Shown one piece after another: positions 14,435 to 23,606 of a stretch of DNA of 64,000 nucleotides (its first letter is position 1; every line of letters starts with the position of its first letter). The notes below the pieces were generated by a model, which was given only the letters and a program-made list of their open reading frames with translations, searched no databases and had not been told where the DNA came from. Source of the stretch: Curtobacterium sp. VKM Ac-2865 (lineage in GTDB: Bacteria > Actinomycetota > Actinomycetes > Actinomycetales > Microbacteriaceae); NCBI RefSeq assembly GCF_015350905.1, contig NZ_JADKRZ010000002.1:62001-126000 (forward strand). The letters run 5' to 3'. The position numbers were made by a program, and so were the translations under genes.

Positions 14435-17400
14435 TCACGCGACGGTGCGCAGCTCCTCGAGCAGTGTCCGCATCGCCGTCACGGCCTCGGCCCGGTCCCA
14501 TCCGGCCGAGGCCGTCTCGGCGTCCGCGACCGCGTCAGCGCCGAGCACGTCGACCAGCAGCGGACGCAGGCGTCGGCGGGCGAGCACCGCGAAGTCCTGC
14601 CGCGAGCCGAACCGTGTCGCCAGGCCCCAACACCTGGCAGCGTCGGCGTGCATGCCCCGGCGGAGCGCGACGAGCCCGATCCCGACGAGCGCGGTGCCCA
14701 TCACCGGCAGGTCGAGCCACCACGGGTGCAGGCGCAGCATCACCAGGGTCCCGATCCGCAGACGGCGCGCGATCGACTGCAGTTCGACCTGGAGGCTCGG
14801 CTCAGCCCCGTCGGACTGGCTCGCCGCCGCCTCGTCCTCCGCCACGATGCGCGCGGCCCCGGCCATCAGCCACCAGTTCTGCGTGTGCTTGCGTCGGGGC
14901 ACGACGAAGTCCCACGCGCGGCGCCAGTGCTCGGCGGCGCCGTCGAGGTCGCCGTCCGCCCGGCTGCACTCGGCGTCGATCGCGATCGCGATCACCCCGA
15001 CCTGTACGGCGTCGTCCTCGAAGCCGCCGCGGTTCGCCACCGGCTGGTTGCCGAGGTCAGCGGCGATCGACCTGGCGAGGGCGACGTCCCCGGTGGCCGC
15101 GGCACAGAGTCCGATGGTCCACCCGATCTCGTACAGGTCGTCCTCGGCGCCGAACACCTCGAGCCGGTCCCGCGCGACGGCCGCGGCGGCGAGCGCTTCG
15201 GGGTGCTGCCCGTCCTGCGCGAGGAGCTGTGCCAGCGTGACGGCGACGGAGCCCAGCGCCCACGCGTCGTCGACCCGTTCGGCGAGCGCCCCGGCGCGGC
15301 GGGCGTACCGGAGCGCGTCCGCGAACGCCCCGTCGTTCTCGGCCAGCGGCGCGCTGAGCAGGAACGCGAGACAGGCCACGCCCTCGTCGTCGCCGTCCCG
15401 GAAGCGCGCGAGCAGGGCCGTGCCCTCGTCGGGACGCCCGAGGGTGAGCAGCAGGGCCGCCTGGGCGTCGAGCGTCGCCGCGCCGGTGGGGCCGAGCCGG
15501 ACCACCCGTCGGAGTGCGGAGATGGCCCACGCGGCGGTCCGACGGTCGGTGAAGACGGAGGACGCCCCGATCAGGACCAGCCCGAGCGTCACGGCGGCGC
15601 GGTCCTCCGGCAGCGGCGGGGTCCGGCGGAGCAGCGGCAGCAGGTCCGGGGCGATCGTGACCACCTCACCGTGCGCACCGCGGAGCGTCCAGTACCCGCC
15701 GAGCGCCGCGAACACCTGGGCGACCGTCCGGTGGTCCTCGTCGTGGAGCCCCCAGCGGAGCAGCGTGACGAGGTTGTCGGCCTCGTGTCCGACTTCGCGG
15801 AACCACCGGCGTTGCCGCTCCCCCGTCACCGTGAACATGTTCCGTGCCGCCGAGAAGTCCCGTCCCCAGCCCAGCATCGCCGCGCGGACGGCCCCCGTGG
15901 CGCCGCGCTCGGCGAGCCGTTCGGCGCCGAACTCCCGCACGGTCTCGAGCAGGCGGTACCGCACCGGCTCGCCCTCGTGCTCGACGAGCTGCACGAGGGA
16001 CTGCTCGACGAGCTCGGCCAGGTCGTCGAGGGCGTCGTCGTGCCGGGCCGGGTCGGCGACCGCCTCGACCGCGTCTACCGCGAGGCCGTCCGGGAAGAGC
16101 GCGAGCCGGGTGAGCAGGTCGCGGGCCCCGTCCTCGAGCAGCCGCCAGCTCCACTCGATCACGGCCAGGAGCGTCCGGTGCCGCTCGGGCGCACTGCGGT
16201 CGCCACCACGGAGCAGGGCGAAGCGGTCGTCGAGCCGCCGTTCGATCTCCTCGGCGCTCATGCCCCGGATGCGTGCTGCCGCCAGCTCGATCGCGAGCGG
16301 TGACCCGTCGAGCCGCGTGCAGATGCTCCGGACCGTGTCGACGGGGAGCACGGCACCGGGGCGTGCGGCCCGTGCGCGCTCGGTGAACAGCCGGACCGCG
16401 GACCCGTCGGCCTCGACGGGCAGTGGTGCGAGGGCTGCGACGACCTCGCCGGCGATGGCGAGGGGTGCCCTGGAGGTCGTCAGCACGCGGAGCGACGGCA
16501 GCACGGCGAGCAGGTCGGCGGTCAGCGCGGCGGCGGCCTCGACCAGGTGCTCGCAGTTGTCGAGCACGAGCACGGTCGGTTCCTCGGCGAGGGCCCGGAC
16601 GACCCGTCCCCACAGGTCGGAGACCACCGCTTCCCGGAGCGACCGCGCACCCCGGACCTCCGCGATCCCGAGCAGCGCTCCGAGCGCGGGCACGATGTCC
16701 TCGCCGGCGGTGAGCGGCGCGAGCTCGAGCACCACGACGCCGCGGTCCTCGGCGACCGTGGCGGCGACCGCCTGCGCCAGCCGGGTCTTGCCGAGCCCAC
16801 CCGCACCGAGGATCGTCACCAGCCGCCCGTGGGACAGCAGGTCCGTGACGGCGGCGAGGTCGGCCTCCCGTCCGACCAGCGTGTTGGGCGCTGCCCGCAG
16901 GCCGACGCGGCGGAGCGACCCGGGGCCGGACGGCACCCGGCGGAGCATGTCGGCGTTCAGCCGGACCAGCTCAGCGGACGGGTCGGCACCGAGGCCGTCG
17001 GCAAGGCGTTCCCGGTGGGCGGCGAAGGCCGCGAGCGCCTCGGCGGTGCGCCCGGCGGCGTCGAGCGCACGCATGGAGCCGGCGACGGCGACCTCGTCGA
17101 ACGGGTCGGCGTCGGCCTGTTCGCGCCAGACGGCGACGGCGCCGTCCGCGTCCCCGGCGTCGAGCAGCGCCGAGCCGAGCGCGCGACGGAGTGCGCGGCG
17201 AGCCACGTCCGCGCGGTGGGCGAGCGCCTGTCCGAGGTCGCCCTCGACGTCGTCGCCCGGCTCGCCGCGCCAGGTCGCCAGCGTCGTCCGGAGTGCACCG
17301 TCCGCCCGGGTTCCCGCGGCGGCGAGCTGTTCGGCGCAGGCCAGGTCGACGTCCTCGGGACGGACCCCGAGTGCGTACCCGGTCGCCGTCGAGACGACCA

Positions 17401-17644
17401 GCCCGTCGGTGGTGGTCCGCCGGAGCCGTGAGACGAGGGTCTGGAGCGCTGCCCGCGCGCCCTTCGGTGGGGCGTCGCCCCAGAGCTCGTCGATGAGCGC
17501 GTCCGTCGTCATGGCGTGCCCGCGGGCGAGGACCAGGGCCGTCACGAAGGCCCGCGCGAGCGCTCCGGGCACGGGTGCCGGGACGCCCGTCGGGTCCTCG
17601 ACCAGGACCGGTCCGAGGACGGCGATGCGGGGGTGCGCTGCCAC
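14435..17644 (-). CDS. SARP/AfsR-type transcriptional regulator (OmpR-type wHTH, BTAD, NB-ARC-like ATPase, TPR-like region)
   Basis: A 1069-residue signal-integrating activator. Residues 1-95 form the winged helix (LVSRLRR recognition region, then GYALGVRPEDVD). About 96-240 form the BTAD domain, with ADPFDE near 179 and the segment GRTAEALAAFAAHRERL. The P-loop GAGGLGKT is at 280-287 and begins an NB-ARC/AAA module with VLVLDNCEHL. The remainder, about 550 residues, is alpha-helical and TPR-like. This is the architecture of AfsR and of large SARP regulators of secondary metabolism. It converges on the DrrAB-type exporter, whose upstream region carries SARP-like direct repeats. The start is GTG at 17644. 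Confidence 0.9.
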   Translation of the reverse strand: MAAHPRIAVLGPVLVEDPTGVPAPVPGALARAFVTALVLARGHAMTTDALIDELWGDAPPKGARAALQTLVSRLRRTTTDGLVVSTATGYALGVRPEDVDLACAEQLAAAGTRADGALRTTLATWRGEPGDDVEGDLGQALAHRADVARRALRRALGSALLDAGDADGAVAVWREQADADPFDEVAVAGSMRALDAAGRTAEALAAFAAHRERLADGLGADPSAELVRLNADMLRRVPSGPGSLRRVGLRAAPNTLVGREADLAAVTDLLSHGRLVTILGAGGLGKTRLAQAVAATVAEDRGVVVLELAPLTAGEDIVPALGALLGIAEVRGARSLREAVVSDLWGRVVRALAEEPTVLVLDNCEHLVEAAAALTADLLAVLPSLRVLTTSRAPLAIAGEVVAALAPLPVEADGSAVRLFTERARAARPGAVLPVDTVRSICTRLDGSPLAIELAAARIRGMSAEEIERRLDDRFALLRGGDRSAPERHRTLLAVIEWSWRLLEDGARDLLTRLALFPDGLAVDAVEAVADPARHDDALDDLAELVEQSLVQLVEHEGEPVRYRLLETVREFGAERLAERGATGAVRAAMLGWGRDFSAARNMFTVTGERQRRWFREVGHEADNLVTLLRWGLHDEDHRTVAQVFAALGGYWTLRGAHGEVVTIAPDLLPLLRRTPPLPEDRAAVTLGLVLIGASSVFTDRRTAAWAISALRRVVRLGPTGAATLDAQAALLLTLGRPDEGTALLARFRDGDDEGVACLAFLLSAPLAENDGAFADALRYARRAGALAERVDDAWALGSVAVTLAQLLAQDGQHPEALAAAAVARDRLEVFGAEDDLYEIGWTIGLCAAATGDVALARSIAADLGNQPVANRGGFEDDAVQVGVIAIAIDAECSRADGDLDGAAEHWRRAWDFVVPRRKHTQNWWLMAGAARIVAEDEAAASQSDGAEPSLQVELQSIARRLRIGTLVMLRLHPWWLDLPVMGTALVGIGLVALRRGMHADAARCWGLATRFGSRQDFAVLARRRLRPLLVDVLGADAVADAETASAGWDRAEAVTAMRTLLEELRTVA

Positions 17645-17712
17645 GGTGCGAGTCTAGGTCGGTCGATGCGCGATCGTGATCAGCGCGCGGATCGGAGCGG
17701 GTCGGGTACCTC

Positions 17713-17718
17713 TATCCT
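17713..17718 (+). promoter_or_regulatory. Possible -10 element of the lipoprotein gene
   Basis: TATCCT ends six bases before the ATG at 17725, again fitting a leaderless transcript. No Shine-Dalgarno and no strong -35 are seen. The region is shared with the divergent SARP gene. Confidence 0.35.
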
Positions 17719-17724
17719 GAGCGC

Positions 17725-18879
17725 ATGTACACGTTCACGAGGGGGGTCGTGGGCCTCGCGCTCCTGACCACGGCGACGGTCCTGCTGTCCGGTTGCGCCA
17801 CGACCGACCAGGACCCGCGCTCCGCGTCCACCACCACCGGGCCGTCCCGTTCGGCCACGACTCCTGCGACGAAGACGCCCGCCGCTGCGACGGTCGACTT
17901 CGGGCAGGCACCCGACGGTCCGGACGCGCCGTCGTGCAGCACGCTCCTGCCGAGCGACCTGGTCGACTCCCTGGTGCCCGGCGTCGAGCCGCGGGACGTC
18001 GTCGCGACCGTCCGCCATGCCATCGGTTCCCTGGCGACGGTCCGTGTCGCCGGGGGCACCGTCTGCTCGGCGACCAACGGTGTCGCGCAGATCGACGACG
18101 TGGTGCCGACCACCCGGGAGGACACCGCCTACGAGGGCGTCGCCCTCTCGGTGCTCCCCGACGCAGCCGCCGCCTTCCGTGATGCCGGTACACAGGCGAC
18201 GACGCCGCAGGAGACCGCCACCGTGGTCCGATGCGACGCCAGTGACAGCGCGCGCGTGTTCTGCCACGGCGGGGTGCTCGCCGGCACGGCGTGGGTGGAC
18301 GTCGACGTCGTCCGGCTCCAGACGTCCACGGATGCCACCCCCGAGGCGATGCTGCCGACCTTCCGCGCGCTGCTCGACGGGGCGCGCACTGCCGTCGCAG
18401 CCTCCCCTGCCGGCACCGCCACCGGCGACGACGCCAGCGGGTGGGCGTTCACGCCGTGCAGTCCGGACCGCCTCAACGCCGTGACGTCCGTCACGCTCCG
18501 CGACTCGGTGTCCGGGACCGACACCGCGCCCGGCATCGGTGAGTACGCCCAGGGGCGGATCGGCTCGGACGTGTGCCGGTTCGTGGACGACGACGGCACG
18601 TCCTCGGCGGAGGCGGTCTTCTCGTCGACGCCGGATGCCGCCTGGATCGTCGAGCAGCGCCTCGCTGCCGGGCTCATCGACCGGGGCGGACGCATCGAGC
18701 TGACCGGGCTCGGCGCGCGGGACGCCGCCTGGCGCACGTGCGACGACACGGCCTGCACGGTCGACGTCGTCCACGACGGCACGTGGACGCAGTACTTCCT
18801 CACGAAGCGGGTCGCGCCGGACACCAGCGCAGCGGTCGAGCGGTGGGCGGAGTCGTCCTTCAGCTCCGCGGCTGGCTGA
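17725..18879 (+). CDS. Secreted lipoprotein of unknown function
   Basis: A 384-residue protein with a clear lipoprotein signal: the basic start MYTFTRG, the hydrophobic stretch VVGLALLTTATVLL and the lipobox LSGC with Cys24. A Thr/Ala/Ser-rich linker follows, then an extracellular domain with several cysteines (for example APSCST, GGTVCSAT, FTPCSPD and RTCDDTACTV) that could form disulphides. The family is not recognised. The last 20 bases overlap the 3' end of the convergent FUSC gene. Confidence 0.82.
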   Translation: MYTFTRGVVGLALLTTATVLLSGCATTDQDPRSASTTTGPSRSATTPATKTPAAATVDFGQAPDGPDAPSCSTLLPSDLVDSLVPGVEPRDVVATVRHAIGSLATVRVAGGTVCSATNGVAQIDDVVPTTREDTAYEGVALSVLPDAAAAFRDAGTQATTPQETATVVRCDASDSARVFCHGGVLAGTAWVDVDVVRLQTSTDATPEAMLPTFRALLDGARTAVAASPAGTATGDDASGWAFTPCSPDRLNAVTSVTLRDSVSGTDTAPGIGEYAQGRIGSDVCRFVDDDGTSSAEAVFSSTPDAAWIVEQRLAAGLIDRGGRIELTGLGARDAAWRTCDDTACTVDVVHDGTWTQYFLTKRVAPDTSAAVERWAESSFSSAAG

Positions 18880-19984
18880 CCCCGGAGCCGAACGGCCCGG
18901 TCTTCGTGTCGATGTCCGCGGTGGCCCGGCGCTCCGACTCGACGATGCCTCGGAGCGCCACGAGCGCGGCGGACGTGACGGCGACGTGCGAGGGGTTCTC
19001 CCGCGAGGCGTCGAGGGCCTGCTCCACCGCGGCGATGGCCGTGTCGGCGTCGCGCTCCGGACTCGTGCCGCGGATCACGGCCGCGATCTGGTCGAGCGCC
19101 CTGGCGAGGGGGTCCGCGAACGCCGGGTCCGGTCGGCCGATGCCCTCCGACACCGGTCCGGACCGCGCCACGAGCTCGGTGAGGTCGGTCGCGTACCAGG
19201 CCACCCGCTCCAGGGCACGGAAGCGCGCCCCGTCCTCCTGCAGGCGGGCCCGCGATCCCCGTAGAGCACCTCGGGGGTTGATCCGGCGGCTCTCGTGCGC
19301 GATCGACACCCGCGAGCGGACGTCCGCGATCGCCCGATCCAGCCGGTCCTGCTGCTTGTCCCACGCAGCAACGTCGCGCTTGCCCTCGCGGAGCACCGCT
19401 GCCAGGCCGTCGAGGTGGTCGGCGAGGACCTCGTTGACGGCGTCGATGCGGTGCTCGGCGTCCCAGAAGTGCAGCGGCGGGAACACGAGGAAGTTCACCA
19501 GCAGGCCGACGACGACGCCGACGGCCATCTGCACGAGGTAGCCGAGCGAGTACCCCTCGGCGTGCGCACCCCCGACGAGCAGCACGAACAGCGCTGCAGT
19601 GGACACCCACGAGCTGCCCTCCCCGAGGATCCGGAAGCCTCCGACCAGCACGCCGATGCCGACCGCCAGCGCGACCGCGAGGACCCCGGGGTCACCGACC
19701 CACATCGTGAAGCCCGCGACGCCGATGCCGAGCGCGATCCCGACGAGCGTCTGGATGCCGCTCCTCAGGCCCGCGAAGACCGTGGTCTGCATCGCGATGA
19801 CGGCACCGAGCGGCGCGTAGTAGGGGTAGTCGGAGGCGACGCCGGGCACGTGCCGTGCGACGAACCACGCAAGCGCGGCGGCGCCGGCCGCCTTGCCCGC
19901 GTGCAGCAGGCGCGGCTGGGTGCCGGACGTCCGGCTCCACCGCCAGATCCTGGTCCCCACGCCAGCGACGTGCTCGAATCCCAT
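18860..19984 (-). CDS. FUSC-family membrane protein (putative aromatic-acid/small-molecule exporter)
   Basis: A 374-residue protein with about six hydrophobic segments in the first 170 residues, including YYAPLGAVIAMQTTVFAGLRSG, which resembles the FUSC/ArAE core motif. The long, charged, helical cytoplasmic C-terminal part (about 175-374) is rich in Arg and Asp. Characterised members export aromatic acids; the substrate here is unknown. Translation starts at the ATG at 19984 after GGAGGA. Its 3' end overlaps the lipoprotein gene by 20 bases in convergent orientation. Confidence 0.82.
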   Translation of the reverse strand: MGFEHVAGVGTRIWRWSRTSGTQPRLLHAGKAAGAAALAWFVARHVPGVASDYPYYAPLGAVIAMQTTVFAGLRSGIQTLVGIALGIGVAGFTMWVGDPGVLAVALAVGIGVLVGGFRILGEGSSWVSTAALFVLLVGGAHAEGYSLGYLVQMAVGVVVGLLVNFLVFPPLHFWDAEHRIDAVNEVLADHLDGLAAVLREGKRDVAAWDKQQDRLDRAIADVRSRVSIAHESRRINPRGALRGSRARLQEDGARFRALERVAWYATDLTELVARSGPVSEGIGRPDPAFADPLARALDQIAAVIRGTSPERDADTAIAAVEQALDASRENPSHVAVTSAALVALRGIVESERRATADIDTKTGPFGSGVSQPRS

Positions 19985-20013
19985 GGGTCCTCCGTGGTGC
20001 CGGTGCTGTTCTC

Positions 20014-20055
20014 GGACAGGAGGCTCGTGGCGGCGCCGCCACGAGCCTCCTGTCC
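20014..20055. repeat. 42-base perfect palindrome between rplQ and the FUSC gene
   Basis: It is perfectly self-complementary over 42 bases, with outer arms GGACAGGAGGC/GCCTCCTGTCC. It lies after the complete rplQ terminator (20077-20120) and 30 bases before the FUSC ATG, so as a terminator it would be the second in tandem. It may instead act on FUSC expression. Confidence 0.75.
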
Positions 20056-20076
20056 GTCTGTGCGTCCTTCTCGGAA

Positions 20077-20120
20077 CACGAGACGGCCCCCGCAGCGTGC
20101 GCTGCGGGGGCCGTCTCGTG
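20077..20120 (-). terminator. rplQ terminator
   Basis: Twenty-base perfect arms (20077-20096 and 20101-20120) surround a GTGC loop, 13 bases past the rplQ stop. There is no U-tract. It ends the rpoA-rplQ transcript. Confidence 0.9.
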
Positions 20121-20132
20121 GTGGTGCGGTGA

Positions 20133-20738
20133 CTACTTGGTGTCGTCCGACTTCGTGGCGTCGTCCGGCTTCGAGGCGTCGTCCGACTTCGCAGCGGCGT
20201 CGGCCTCGACCTCGGCCGCAGCAGCGTCCTCGTTCTCGGGCTCGACCGGAGCCGACTCCTCGGTGGTCTCGGTCGTCTCGACCGGGGCCTCCTCGGTGGT
20301 CTCGGGCTCGGTGGTCTCGGCGACCGGGGCAGCGGCGGCCGGAGCCGCGTTGCGGGTCACGGGAGCCGGGCTGCTCGAGAGCGGCTCGAGCACGAGCTCG
20401 ATCGACGCGAGGGGCGCGTTGTCGCCCTTGCGGAAGCCGAGCTTCGTGATGCGGGTGTAGCCGCCCTGGCGGTCGGACACCTGCGGCGCGATCTCCGTGA
20501 ACAGCGTGTGCACGACGGTCTTGTCGCGGAGGGCCGCGATGACCCGACGACGAGCGTGCAGGTCGCCGCGCTTCGCGAACGTGATCAGACGCTCGGCCAC
20601 CGGGCGGAGGCGCTTGGCCTTCGTCTCGGTGGTCGTGATCCGACCGTGCGTGAAGAGGGCGTTGGCGAGGTTGCTCAGGAGCAGGCGCTCGTGAGCGGGA
20701 CCGCCACCGAGGCGGGGGCCCTTGGTGGGCTTCGGCAT
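20133..20738 (-). CDS. rplQ: 50S ribosomal protein L17 with long acidic C-terminal extension
   Basis: A protein near the exit tunnel on the solvent side of the 50S subunit. The core (1-118: [55 protein letters not shown]) is standard. Residues 121-201 are a low-complexity tail rich in Glu, Thr, Ala and Asp, ending in repeats of the type [16 protein letters not shown]. The usual bacterial L17 is about 120 residues. The tail resembles in composition the N-terminal extension of S5 in this window. It follows rpoA by 65 bases. Confidence 0.97.
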   Translation of the reverse strand: MPKPTKGPRLGGGPAHERLLLSNLANALFTHGRITTTETKAKRLRPVAERLITFAKRGDLHARRRVIAALRDKTVVHTLFTEIAPQVSDRQGGYTRITKLGFRKGDNAPLASIELVLEPLSSSPAPVTRNAAPAAAAPVAETTEPETTEEAPVETTETTEESAPVEPENEDAAAAEVEADAAAKSDDASKPDDATKSDDTK

Positions 20739-20803
20739 GTCAGTTCTCCAGTGGTGAAAGAGTGGTGCGCGCCGTGACGACGCGCGTGCGCATCAGCGCG
20801 AGG

Positions 20804-21799
20804 TCAGTTGCTGGACTCTTCTTCGTCGTACCCGCTGTAGAAGTGGGCGCCGTCGAATCCGGGGACGGTGTCCTTGAGGGACAGGCCGAGCTCGGTGAGC
20901 TTGTCCTTGACCTCGTCCACCGACTTCTGACCGAAGTTGCGGATGTTCATGAGCTGCGTCTCCGACAGGGCGACGAGCTCGGACACCGTGTTGATGCCCT
21001 CGCGCTTCAGGCAGTTGTAGCTGCGCACCGACAGGTCGAGGTCCTCGATCGGGGTCTGCAGCTCGTTCGAGAGCACGGCGTCGACCGGCGCGGGGCCGAT
21101 CTCGATGCCCTCGGCCGCGGTGTTCAGCTCGCGGGCGAGACCGAACAGCTCGACGAGCGTCCGACCGGCAGACGCGATGGCGTCGCGCGGCGTGATCGCC
21201 GGCTTCGACTCGACGTCGACGACCAGACGGTCGAAGTCCGTGCGCTCACCGGCGCGCGTCGCCTCGACGCGGTAGGTGACCTTGAGGACCGGGGAGTAGA
21301 TCGAGTCGATCGGGATCTGTCCGGCTTCGCTGAACTCCGAACGGTTCTGCGTCGCCGAGACGTAGCCACGGCCACGCTCGATCGTGAGCTCGAGCTCGAA
21401 GCGCGCGGTGTCGTTCAGGGTCGCGATGACGAGGTCCGGGTTGTGGATCTCGACGCCGGCCGGAGCGGAGATGTCCGCTGCGGTGACCTGACCGGCACCC
21501 TGCTTGCGCAGGTACGCCGTGATGGGCTCGTCGTGCTCGCTGGAGACGACCAGGCTCTTGATGTTGAGGATGATCTCCGTGACGTCTTCCTTGACACCGG
21601 CGACGGTGCTGAACTCGTGGAGGACGCCGTCGATGCGGATGCTCGTGACGGCAGCACCGGGGATCGACGAGAGGAGCGTGCGGCGCAGCGAGTTCCCGAG
21701 GGTGTAGCCGAAGCCGGGCTCGAGCGGCTCGATGACGAATCGCGAGCGGTGCTCGGAGATCGGCTCCTCGGTGAGGGTGGGGCGCTGTGCAATGAGCAC
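20804..21799 (-). CDS. rpoA: DNA-directed RNA polymerase subunit alpha
   Basis: Assembles the RNA polymerase core and carries the C-terminal domain that binds UP elements and activators. The GTG at 21799 (VLIAQRPTL) is the conserved family start, with GAAAGGA upstream; an upstream ATG at 21838 would add 13 unrelated residues. The protein is 331 residues. The N-terminal domain shows [20 protein letters not shown], and the CTD has the helix-hairpin-helix stretch [18 protein letters not shown] and [12 protein letters not shown] strong hairpin separates it from rpsK, so it may be transcribed partly on its own. Confidence 0.98.
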   Translation of the reverse strand: MLIAQRPTLTEEPISEHRSRFVIEPLEPGFGYTLGNSLRRTLLSSIPGAAVTSIRIDGVLHEFSTVAGVKEDVTEIILNIKSLVVSSEHDEPITAYLRKQGAGQVTAADISAPAGVEIHNPDLVIATLNDTARFELELTIERGRGYVSATQNRSEFSEAGQIPIDSIYSPVLKVTYRVEATRAGERTDFDRLVVDVESKPAITPRDAIASAGRTLVELFGLARELNTAAEGIEIGPAPVDAVLSNELQTPIEDLDLSVRSYNCLKREGINTVSELVALSETQLMNIRNFGQKSVDEVKDKLTELGLSLKDTVPGFDGAHFYSGYDEEESSN

Positions 21800-21927
21800 T
21801 GTGGGATTCCTTTCGGCGAAGTGTCCGCTATATGACACCTGGCGGTACGACGGGGCCAGCCGGGCCCCGACGGGTCTGTTGAGTTGTGATCACGCGCACC
21901 GATGTGCGCGATCGAACGACCAGGAAT

Positions 21928-21972
21928 GGCCGTCCCTGCTCGGACCCGCTAGGGAACGAGCAGGGGACGGCC
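21928..21972 (-). terminator. Hairpin between rpsK and rpoA
   Basis: The arms 21928-21942 and 21957-21972 pair over 15 bp with one bulged G. It starts 15 bases after the rpsK stop. It may be a terminator or an attenuator that separates rpoA-rplQ from infA-rpmJ-rpsM-rpsK. Confidence 0.75.
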
Positions 21973-21986
21973 GGTTGCTCCTCGCG

Positions 21987-22385
21987 TCAGACGCGGCGGC
22001 GCTTGGGCGGACGGCACCCGTTGTGCGCCTGCGGCGTGACGTCGTTGATCGAACCGACCTCGAGGCCTGCGGCCTGGAGGGAGCGGATCGCGGTCTCACG
22101 ACCCGAACCCGGGCCCTTCACGAAGACGTCGACCTTCTTGACGCCGTGCTCCTGCGCCTGACGCGCAGCGGACTCGGCGGCGAGCTGCGCCGCGAACGGC
22201 GTCGACTTGCGCGAGCCCTTGAAGCCGACGGCCCCGGAGGACGCCCAGCTCAGGACGGCACCCGACGGGTCGGTGATGCTGACGATCGTGTTGTTGAACG
22301 TGCTCTTGATGTGGGCCTGGCCCACTGCGACGTTCTTCTTCTCTTTGCGGCGCGGCTTGCGCGCGGCGGTCTTGGGAGTAGCCAT
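21987..22385 (-). CDS. rpsK: 30S ribosomal protein S11
   Basis: A platform protein of the 30S subunit. Its 132 residues match the family length. The N-terminal basic arm is [14 protein letters not shown], followed by [30 protein letters not shown] and the C-terminal [12 protein letters not shown]. It starts nine bases after the rpsM stop, in the usual alpha-operon order. Confidence 0.98.
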   Translation of the reverse strand: MATPKTAARKPRRKEKKNVAVGQAHIKSTFNNTIVSITDPSGAVLSWASSGAVGFKGSRKSTPFAAQLAAESAARQAQEHGVKKVDVFVKGPGSGRETAIRSLQAAGLEVGSINDVTPQAHNGCRPPKRRRV

Positions 22386-22394
22386 GGTGATCTC

Positions 22395-22769
22395 CTATCG
22401 GGCCTTCTTCTTGCCTGCCACGGTGCGCTTCGGGCCCTTGCGGGTACGCGCGTTGGTCTTCGTGCGCTGACCGCGCACGGGGAGACCACGGCGGTGCCGG
22501 ATGCCCTCGTAGCTGCCGATCTCGACCTTGCGGCGGATGTCGGCTGCCACTTCGCGGCGGAGGTCACCCTCGACCTTGTAGTTGCCCTCGATGTAGTCAC
22601 GGAGGGCGACCAGCTGGTCGTCGGTGAGGTCCTTGACGCGGATGTCACCGGAGATGCCGGTGTCCGCGAGCGTCTTGACCGCGCGAGTGCGGCCGACGCC
22701 GTAGATGTACGTGAGTGCGATCTCCACGCGCTTCTCGCGCGGGATGTCGACGCCTGCTAGACGTGCCAT
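22395..22769 (-). CDS. rpsM: 30S ribosomal protein S13
   Basis: A head protein that contacts tRNA and forms the B1 intersubunit bridges. It is 124 residues, with [20 protein letters not shown] at the start, a helix-two-turn-helix ([11 protein letters not shown]) and the basic tail [14 protein letters not shown] ending KKKAR. It follows rpmJ after a 162-base gap that contains no further gene. Confidence 0.98.
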   Translation of the reverse strand: MARLAGVDIPREKRVEIALTYIYGVGRTRAVKTLADTGISGDIRVKDLTDDQLVALRDYIEGNYKVEGDLRREVAADIRRKVEIGSYEGIRHRRGLPVRGQRTKTNARTRKGPKRTVAGKKKAR

Positions 22770-22931
22770 GTGCTGGCTGCTCCTGTTGTCGATGGAGGTG
22801 TGGAGCAGTACCGGTGCTCGGGCCTCCGACCCGAGGTGTCCCCGCTCGCGCGGTTCTTGGTACTGCGTTCGATGTTCAGTTGTGGTTCCTGCGCAGGCCG
22901 CCCGAGGGCGATCCGCGTCGGAGCACCGGGA

Positions 22932-23048
22932 CTAGCCCTGGCGCTGCTTGTGACGCGGGTTGCTCTTGCAGATCACCATGACGCGGCCCTTGCGGCGGAT
23001 GACACGGCAGTGCTCGCACATGGGCTTGACGCTGGGGTTGACCTTCAT
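22932..23048 (-). CDS. rpmJ: 50S ribosomal protein L36
   Basis: A 38-residue small zinc-ribbon protein. It begins [16 protein letters not shown] and ends NPRHKQRQG. Zinc ligands are Cys11, Cys14, Cys27 and His33, so this is the zinc-binding (C+) form. The order infA-rpmJ-rpsM-rpsK is conserved in bacteria. Confidence 0.97.
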   Translation of the reverse strand: MKVNPSVKPMCEHCRVIRRKGRVMVICKSNPRHKQRQG

Positions 23049-23118
23049 TGCTGATTCCTCGTGCTCGCTGGCTTCGTGCTCGGCGGGTTCGCCGAGTCGT
23101 TCCTTTCCAGCTCGCGGA

Positions 23119-23340
23119 TCACTTGTAGCGGTAGACGATCCGGCCGCGGGTCAGGTCGTACGGGCTCAGCTCCACGATCACGCGGTCCTCGGGGAGGATG
23201 CGGATGTAGTGCTGGCGCATCTTCCCGGAGATGTGCGCGAGGACCTTGTGCCCGTTCGTCAGCTCAACGCGGAACATCGCGTTGGGCAGAGCTTCGAGCA
23301 CCGAGCCTTCGATCTCGATGACGCCGTCTTTCTTGGCCAT
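23119..23340 (-). CDS. infA: Translation initiation factor IF-1
   Basis: A 73-residue OB-fold protein that occupies the ribosomal A site during initiation. The sequence [20 protein letters not shown], the [20 protein letters not shown] core and [14 protein letters not shown] are canonical. The ATG at 23340 is used because an upstream in-frame ATG at 23430 adds a segment with no match. It has its own promoter at 23437-23465 and a leader of about 90 bases. Confidence 0.98.
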   Translation of the reverse strand: MAKKDGVIEIEGSVLEALPNAMFRVELTNGHKVLAHISGKMRQHYIRILPEDRVIVELSPYDLTRGRIVYRYK

Positions 23341-23436
23341 AGCCTCACTGTCGCTTGGTTGGATTACCGGTGTGATCCCCGAGCCGGTCTGCGGGTCGGG
23401 CGCCACACCCGAGAGGGCATGGCACACCAAAGATCG

Positions 23437-23465
23437 ATCTTATGGGACTGCCGCCTGATTGCCAA
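23437..23465 (-). promoter_or_regulatory. infA-rpmJ-rpsM-rpsK promoter
   Basis: TTGGCA (23460-23465) and TAAGAT (23437-23442) on the minus strand are 17 bases apart, one of the best promoter matches in the window. Transcription should begin near 23430. Confidence 0.75.
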
Positions 23466-23606
23466 GCCCGGGCGCGTCGCAGACCCCAGTCCGAGGGTGT
23501 TCCTGTGTGCATGGGTCTGCTTCCACAGTCGATCCCCGGCATGCTCCTGGATGACGAGGGGCCTGCGCCCCTACGGTGACACCCGAGCCCCACGAACGGA
23601 GAACCC

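Noticed and set aside
14445-17657. 1070-codon open frame on the plus strand opposite the SARP gene
   Set aside because: Low-complexity Ser/Arg/Ala frame without any recognised motif, whereas the minus strand encodes wHTH, BTAD and P-loop domains.
22770-22931. Possible small gene between rpsM and rpmJ
   Set aside because: No frame with a start, ribosome binding site and typical codon use was found; it appears to be spacer sequence.
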